A DNA stretch of 64,000 nt from Arthonia radiata. Its lineage: Eukaryota > Ascomycota > Arthoniomycetes > Arthoniales > Arthoniaceae. Shown piece after piece: positions 57,614 to 64,000 of this stretch. The position numbers were made by a program, and so were the translations under genes. The notes beneath the pieces were generated by a model. That model had not been told where the DNA came from. It saw nothing but the letters and a program-made list of their open reading frames with translations, and did not search any database. Within the stretch, counting starts at the first letter, position 1, and every line of letters starts with the position of its first letter. The stretch lies in the NCBI GenBank assembly GCA_002989075.1, contig PSQN01000016.1:186001-250000 (forward strand), given 5' to 3'.

Positions 57614-60600
57614 TGTTACGGGCAATGTCGAGAACAACTTATTAACTGCACAGAGGAACAGATAGAATTCTAAAGCTACAGAACAACTATTTAGGAAACT
57701 AGAACTGCTATTTAGTTAGTTGGAGCGGTTTGCCAAGCCTTTACCTTTTGCCTGGGCAACCGGAGATAAAGCTGGGAGAAGGTAAACTAGCAATTAATTG
57801 GTAGCAAAGAACAGTCTTTCTAATGCGGTAGGCGTGTTAACAGCTTCTAAAGGCGGTAGTTAGTTGATCTAAGGTAGTTCCGTAATACTATCTCTTCCTT
57901 CGAGAAGCTGGTTGCTCTCAATTAGCGAGATAACAGAGGGTTTTAACTACCTGGGTCTTGGCTTACTCGAATATTTCTCGTAAAAGCTCTCTAGTAGATT
58001 CTAAGTGTGTTTAAAGTCTTTAATCGGGTACTATTTTCGGTCTTCGTTGTAGCCGTACTATTTTGCGCGGGCCTAGATTCGTTTTTAACTTTTCTATACG
58101 TTAATAATGTCTTTAACGACCTATTCGTTGTTATTGTTAATTACAATAGGCTCTGGGTTAGAGTACTTTTAGCCTTCTAAAGGCTCGTTAGGGTCTCTTA
58201 ACAACATCGAGAAATTAAATGTTTTATAGATTTCTATTGAATCTAGAAGATCTAGTATATAGGTATTTTCTCGGCGGTACGTAATTGTGTATAGTCCGAT
58301 ATACTTATAATTTAGCTTCTTTGATAGTCGCTCCGTTTAATTGTTCTTAGTTAATAGCTATACTTTGTCTCTAACTTCGAAGGTTATATTAAACCTCTGT
58401 TTATTAGCCTGCTCCGTTATCTTAAGTTAAGCTTATTTTATGTTCAATTTCTCTTCTTTCTACAATTCCTAAAAACGGTTGCTTACAGCCTCTACTTTGT
58501 CCGATTAAACCCTCTTGTAGGCAGTTTAATCCTAATTAACGGGTTTTATTATAGATTCGAAGCTTATTTAAGGTTTGTATCCGTAGGTTATGCTAAATAG
58601 TAACATTTTAGTTGTTTCAGACACCGTAGCATTCGCCGCAAACTCGGCCGCGGGAAGCTTGTCGTATTAGTCGTCTTAATAGTAATTTATAAATATTCTT
58701 AGGTGCACCTCTATACCTCGATAAGAGATCTTGGATTAGCTATCGGTTTAGAGGTAGTAAGCGGTTGCAAGTTTAGTATTTACTTCTAAGCGCTTTATTA
58801 AGTATCTTTAAACTACGCTGACAAACTATAGATTCTAGTTAGACGTTAGGAACCTCGGGAGTCCTTGTTTGTACTATACGTTCCGGTAAATTAGGTTTGC
58901 TATCGATTTGGTATCCGTTTCGCTAAGTTCAAACTTACAGAAGAGGAATATTTTTAGCTTCGCTAATCTGTTAACTAGCATTAAGATAGAATTATCTTTA
59001 TTTAATCTAGACTCCGGCAGGTTGGTAATAAAATCTATGGTGTAGTTTAAGTTAGGCCTCTCGAAGGCCGATAACGGCTAAAGAAGCCCTGCTGGCTTCT
59101 TATTCCTTAGCTTAGCTCTTCTGTAGACATAGCAATTATCGACAAACTGCTTTATCTTTCTTAACAGTTAGGGAAACTAGTAGTATCTAGCGAGCTAATA
59201 AATTATGTTTCTAACTCCTAGGTGTTCTGTTTCTATTAAAGAATGTACCTTATTAATTACTTCGGTAACGTAGAAACTAGGTACTACTAAGCGTTCTTAT
59301 ACTAATAGCAGTTTATTAATATTTGAGTATAGTAGTAGATAATAGTCTTCAACGTTTCTGTCGATTAGATCGTCTTCTTTAAATTTAGCTAGGGCTTTAT
59401 AAATACAATTAAAAGCTTTGTCTTTAGTATTCGCTTCTTTTATCAATTCTTTAAGTACCGCTAGAGGTTCGGTCTCGTCTTCCGTATCGATTGAGTACAC
59501 TTAATAGTCTTCTTGAACCTCCGTAGACAGTTTGCTAGCGGGCAACAACGTCTAAAATATATTAGAATCTTCTTTTGCTCTTAGGTCTAGGGCTCTTCTT
59601 ATTAAAGCGTCTGCCTTCCCGTCCGCCGCCCCTCTGCGGTATATAATTTTAAAATTAAATACTAAGAGAAACTCGGCCTATTAGGCTTATTGTCGGGTTA
59701 GTTGCTTAGTCGACATAAAGTACTTTAATACCTAGTAATCGGTAAGGATTTAGGTTGACTTATTAGTAGGTACAGACTATAGCTCCGGTCGGAACATTTT
59801 AAAGAACTTAACGATTGTCAATAATTCCTTGTTATAGATAGCGTAGTTTAGCTCCGTAGGGTTGAGGCTCGAGGACTAGTAGGCTACCGGTCTTAGTTAA
59901 CTATCGTCGTTAAGTTGCGATAAAATACCTGCCGCTACCAAATCTAAAGAATCGTATTTCACAAATAATTGCTTGTTCGGATAGAAGTGCATTATAACTA
60001 GTTTCTTACTAACTTCCTCTTTAAGGTGCTCGAAGGCTCTATTACAGCTATTATCCTACGGTCCGCTATTCTTCTTTGTTAGGCTATTTAGCGGGCGGAC
60101 TATTTTACTAAAGTTCCGGATAAATTGTCGATAGTAGTTGTAAAACCCTAGGAACCGCCGTACGGCAGTAATGTTACCTTGCTGAGGTCTTTCCTAGTCT
60201 TTAATTGCTTAAACCTTTTTGGAGTCTATTTTGGTTCTAGTTAACGTAATAACTAGGCCCAAATACTTAACCTCTTGCTTATAGAACTCGTACTTCTTAA
60301 TGTCCGCGTATAGGCCGATTGACCTTAGCCGTAATAAGACCTATCAAATATGTTCCTTGTGTTTCTTCTTTAACTTACTAAAGATAAGTCTATCGTTTAG
60401 ATAAATTGATACGTACTTGTTAAGTATATTCAAAAAGGAATCGTTTATAAATCGTTAAAAGGCCGAAGAGGCATTATACAGGCCGAACGGAACTATGTTG
60501 TACTTATAGTTTCTAAGGCGGGTAGCGAAAGTTGTAAGGTTCAAATCTTCTTCTAAAGCTATTCTTAGCCGGTAAAAGGCCTAACGGATATTAAGCTTCG

Positions 60601-62050
60601 AGAACTACTGTACTTTAGTAACCCTTGCCAAGGTTTTCTCGATTAACGGAAGCGGATAGGAGTCTCTCTAGGTAACCGCGTTTAGTCTCTAGTAATTAAC
60701 ATACAAACGGAGTCTACCTCCTAGTTTACGAACAAACAGAATCAGAGAGCTGTAATAAAAGTTGCTGGGCGAGATATACTGTTTAGCGAGGTTTAACCGT
60801 ACGTAGTCTTCAACAAGACTAGCCTCTTCCGTTAATATTCTTCTTAAGGGTTCTCGGTAAGATAATTCGGAGCTAGGCTTCAGCTTTATCTTTAGGTCTT
60901 GTAGTCGGTAAGATAATAGCTTGTCCGCGCCGTTCTTGTTAAATATATTTAAAAACTTTCAGAACTCTTTAGGTAGCTTTAATTTTGGATTAATCGTTTC
61001 TTAGTCTTTTTTCCGATAGGATTCAATGTTCTTTATAGTTACAAAAAATACTTCGGCGTTCTTCTGCTTTGCTAGGTGTCGAAACGGAGCTGTATCTACA
61101 AAGTTAATCTACTAAGGGCTTCCAAGTATAGAGGTATCCTGTCGCTTTTTAAGTTGCGGCTTAGATTCCTTATATATCTCTTTCTTAAAGAAGGCCTCTT
61201 AAGTACCTCCCGCGGCAACCGACGCTCCTTGTCCTTAATTAATCGAGCTCGTTCTAGCGGGGCTAATCGGTATTTAGGGTTAAGCCTGCTAGTTAGCCTC
61301 GGGCCTCTTTAGTATTATTACCTTCGCTGACAGTAAGGGCCGCTTATCTTCTATAATTTGGCCGTCCCGAAATAGATCCGGATCGATTTAGGCTGGCCTT
61401 GAGTCGGGTAGAGATTTGGATATCGTTAACTAATTCTAAACCGGCTTCTGCTCGTACTTACAATCGTTTTTAAATTTTAGTAGTCCTTTCTTATAGTCTA
61501 TCGACACGGAGTACGTTTCTAACCAGCGTTTCTCTAACAAGATCTTTTACGTTTCTAGCTGGGTAACGTAGAACAACGTACGCGGGATCCAGTAGTCTTA
61601 TACCTGTACCAGCACAAATAGTCCCTTTCTAATAGTCTTTCCCGGCTGTCCTTTAAATCCTCGGGTAGTAATCGATTTATTTAGCTTTACTAAGCTAATC
61701 TCAAACGTTTAGTAAATCTTCTCTGCGAGGCGGTAATCTATAACGGCAGCGATCTAGCAACCTATATCTACTATTGCTAAGAACTTAAGTAGGGTTTAGT
61801 TTTGGTTGTTAGCTATTAACAGCTGTATCTAGATAAATAGATCGTCCTATATTTTTATATTATTTTCGATGTCGACTCGCTCTAGAGATAGAGAGTAGAG
61901 TTTATTAAACTTCTCTAAAGCTTAACTGCTGTCTAGTGCTAGCCGCTCCGACTAAACTTCGTAGAGGGCTACACGTTTCTCTATTCCGGCGCTAGAGTCT
62001 TCTTAAGAGGGCAGTTTCTCTGGTAATAGCCCTTCTTCTAATACTTGTAG
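57614..62050 (-). mobile_element. Second Ty3/Gypsy family fossil, 5'-truncated
   Basis: Reverse-strand element of a different Gypsy family, less AT-rich than its neighbours. An LTR-like end beginning TGTTACGGGC lies at 57614. Internal parts read on the minus strand: GPY/F-type integrase tail (about 58130-58350), integrase (about 58500-59300), RNase H (about 59600-60000), reverse transcriptase (about 60100-61000, including the FGL-NAS-AFQRFIND block near 60450-60500) and protease region (about 61500-61850). It is cut at 62050 by a chromovirus LTR, so gag and the 5' LTR are absent. Many breaks; no long pol frame survives. Confidence 0.75.
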
Positions 62051-62352
62051 TGTAACGCCGGTCGCTAAGAGAACCGAACTAAGGCTTACTTGCCTTGTGT
62101 GCTTATTGACCTTAGTAGTAGGTATCTTGTATACTAGAGACTAAAAGGTAGGAGAGGCGAGATAAATTATAGAGAGTAAGAGAGGCTTAATTAAAGTAGA
62201 TAGAAAGTAAAGTACGTTACTTAAATATAGTTAAGAAACTTGTATTCAGATATTAAGTTAATAGACTAAAGTCTATCCTAAGGTCGGCCATTAGTCTAGC
62301 TATATAGTCTAAGGTATATAGGTATATTCTTCTGTGTCTAACGGTCCCGACA
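62051..62352 (-). repeat. 3' LTR of the edge chromovirus
   Basis: 302 bp, the best preserved LTR of this family in the window. It runs from TGTAACGCCGG to CGGTCCCGACA, and the purine tract (AAAGGGAT on the element strand) lies just inside. Confidence 0.85.
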
Positions 62353-64000
62353 ATCCCTTTGTCGCGTAGTTAGAATCCTATTGCGATATAGCAACGTTGC
62401 CGACGTCGCTATATTAGAGTCGTCGAGTATACTATATAATGCTCTAATAAGGTTAGCTGCGCTTAGCCTTATACTAGTCTAATATAGTAAGATTGTAATA
62501 TAAGGTCTCCTCTTTAAGGCTAGTTGTCCTTAACGGCCCTAGAGACATTAAAACTTTATTGTTGCTCTATAGTAGATCTAGTTCTATAAGTCGTTATACT
62601 TAAAGTTAAGAAGGCTCCTAACGCTAATAAAGCGCTCGAGATTAATACTATTCTTGCTAAAGTCTATAGTCGAGAGATGCCTCTGTATTCCCGTTGCTCT
62701 TACCTAGATAAGAAGTGTGTTCTAAAGTCTAGAAAGGTATTGTGTTTTGTATATACTTGCGATAAGAAGTTGTATAACGTTCGTCTGTCGTTAAAGGATA
62801 GTTAGTTTCTATTCTACGTTTATTTTTTATGTTAGTTTAACTTATTTTTAGCTTAAAGTATCCGTTTTTAGTACTTGCGAGTGTTAGATACCCTCTAAGA
62901 GCAACGTAAGCGTCTAGCGAAAGAGAAGAAAGTTGTTTGTACGGCGAAAAGAAAGCGCGAAGCTATTAAAGCGGTAGTAATAGATTTAGAGAAAGAGCTC
63001 GAAAGGTTACGCGTCTAGGCGTAGAACAAAATAGATTAAAATAATATATTGTTTAAGGAGAAATGGCTAGCAGCTATGTCCGGTAGTAATATTGTAGATG
63101 TGTTAAGTAGCCTAAGTATAGATTTTCGTAATAATTTGTTTCTAAAGTTAGATAGTAGGCTACTAACATAGTAAGCTAGTTTGTTTGTAGGTAACCTAGG
63201 TACCAGCGAGGCGCACTAGATAGTAGATTAGAGTGTTAGCGCTACTACGACCGATTAATATTCTAGTTTCAATATCGTTAAATAGTATCTTTATAGTTAA
63301 TTAGGTCTTATTTTGGTTTCCACTAATTTTTATATTTAGAATATCCTTTCTATTTTATAAGATACTGTTGTTTGCCTTGGTATTGTTTATAAGCTTAAAT
63401 CGTTTCGACCTTATACTTAGATTCTTAATTGTTAGAAAGAATTTCTAGGTTGGGTCGTTCTGTCTCTTAAGAGTAGGCTAGCTTTAATAGCGCTATATAG
63501 AATATAGGATATATTCTTATTGTTTTTAGAAGTTTAAGTTTAAATATTACGGGTCCCAATTGCTATAAGATTTTAAACGGTTCTGTCTTAATATAGTTGA
63601 GTTTCTTACTTAGTCTAATAATTTTTATGTTTCTTATAAGCAAGTAAGCTCTTTTCCCCTCTTTTATACTTGTGTTTAGGGTAGTTCTTAACTTATTATA
63701 CTATTTCCTTGTTCATTCGTTAATAAACTCGCTGTCAGCTTTTAACTGCTGATACAGGGTCTTTATATTCGTTGCTATTCGCGTAGCAGTGTTGTTTTCT
63801 GTAGTGTTTTATAGTTGTCTACCTTAAAGAGGGTAATAGCCGTATAAGATATAGAACGGTGTCGTTTTGGTTGTATCGTTTTTAGTATCGTTGTATGCTA
63901 CTTACGCAATCGATAGTAATTGTACCCAGTCGTTTTGCTAGTAGTTAACGTATGCCCGTAGATATTGTTTTAACGTTTAATTTGTTCGTTCTGTCTATCT
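62051..64000 (-). mobile_element. Chromovirus fossil continuing past the window edge
   Basis: 3' LTR at 62051-62352, then the 3' zone with hairpin (62385-62415), chromodomain region (about 63290-63400) and the start of integrase, running off the right edge. Same family as 51016-57613 and same orientation. It is somewhat less decayed than the other copies. Many breaks. Confidence 0.85.

Noticed and set aside
59297-59500. 67-codon minus-strand frame
   Set aside because: Short open stretch of the second Gypsy family fossil, between RNase H and integrase, not a separate gene.
61076-61312. 78-codon plus-strand frame
   Set aside because: Antisense shadow within the same Gypsy fossil.

Overview
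The window looks like chromosomal DNA of a filamentous ascomycete, probably a dothideomycete (Mycosphaerellales-like). The genes have short GT-AG introns of 50-107 bp. There is a secreted AA9 cellulose-active copper oxygenase and a fungal-type TRP4. The gene block sits between AT-rich repeat blocks whose C-to-T and G-to-A decay on both strands is typical of repeat-induced point mutation (RIP). The clade is inferred from protein style, not from a search.

Layout. Positions 1-20240 and 48160-64000 are AT-rich transposon graveyards. The left block holds a Ty3/Gypsy chromovirus in three pieces (1-6096 forward; 6607-8541 reverse; 9050-11836 forward). It also holds one end-to-end Ty1/Copia element (12531-17944, two 507-bp LTRs, 5-bp target duplication AAGAC) and four lone LTRs of the same Copia family. 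The right block holds two more copies of the same chromovirus, both reverse (51016-57613 and 62051 to the window edge), with a second Gypsy family (57614-62050) between them. All are fossils with many breaks. Stretches 11837-12530, 18620-20240 and 48160-51015 are AT-rich with no family I can name.

The central 28 kb (20240-48160) is a gene island of normal composition. In order it holds: an F-box-like protein (-), AA9 lytic polysaccharide monooxygenase (-), a 1886-residue Trp/Lys-module protein (-), a 662-residue coiled-coil protein (-), a decayed RNase H-like gene (-), a GNAT acetyltransferase (+), anthranilate phosphoribosyltransferase TRP4 (-), an M48-like protein without its zinc histidines (-), a broken M48 paralogue with its HExxH intact (+), and a PAP2 lipid phosphate phosphatase (-). 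Exon structures were worked out by hand from splice sites and reading phase.

The genes do not form an obvious pathway or metabolite cluster: they are a tryptophan biosynthesis enzyme, a plant-biomass enzyme, a lipid phosphatase and several regulatory or structural proteins. The most unusual items are the giant repeated Trp/Lys-module protein with three WW-ligand motifs near its N-terminus, the two oppositely decayed M48 paralogues, and an antisense coding-like zone plus a conserved hairpin in the 3' region of the chromovirus.
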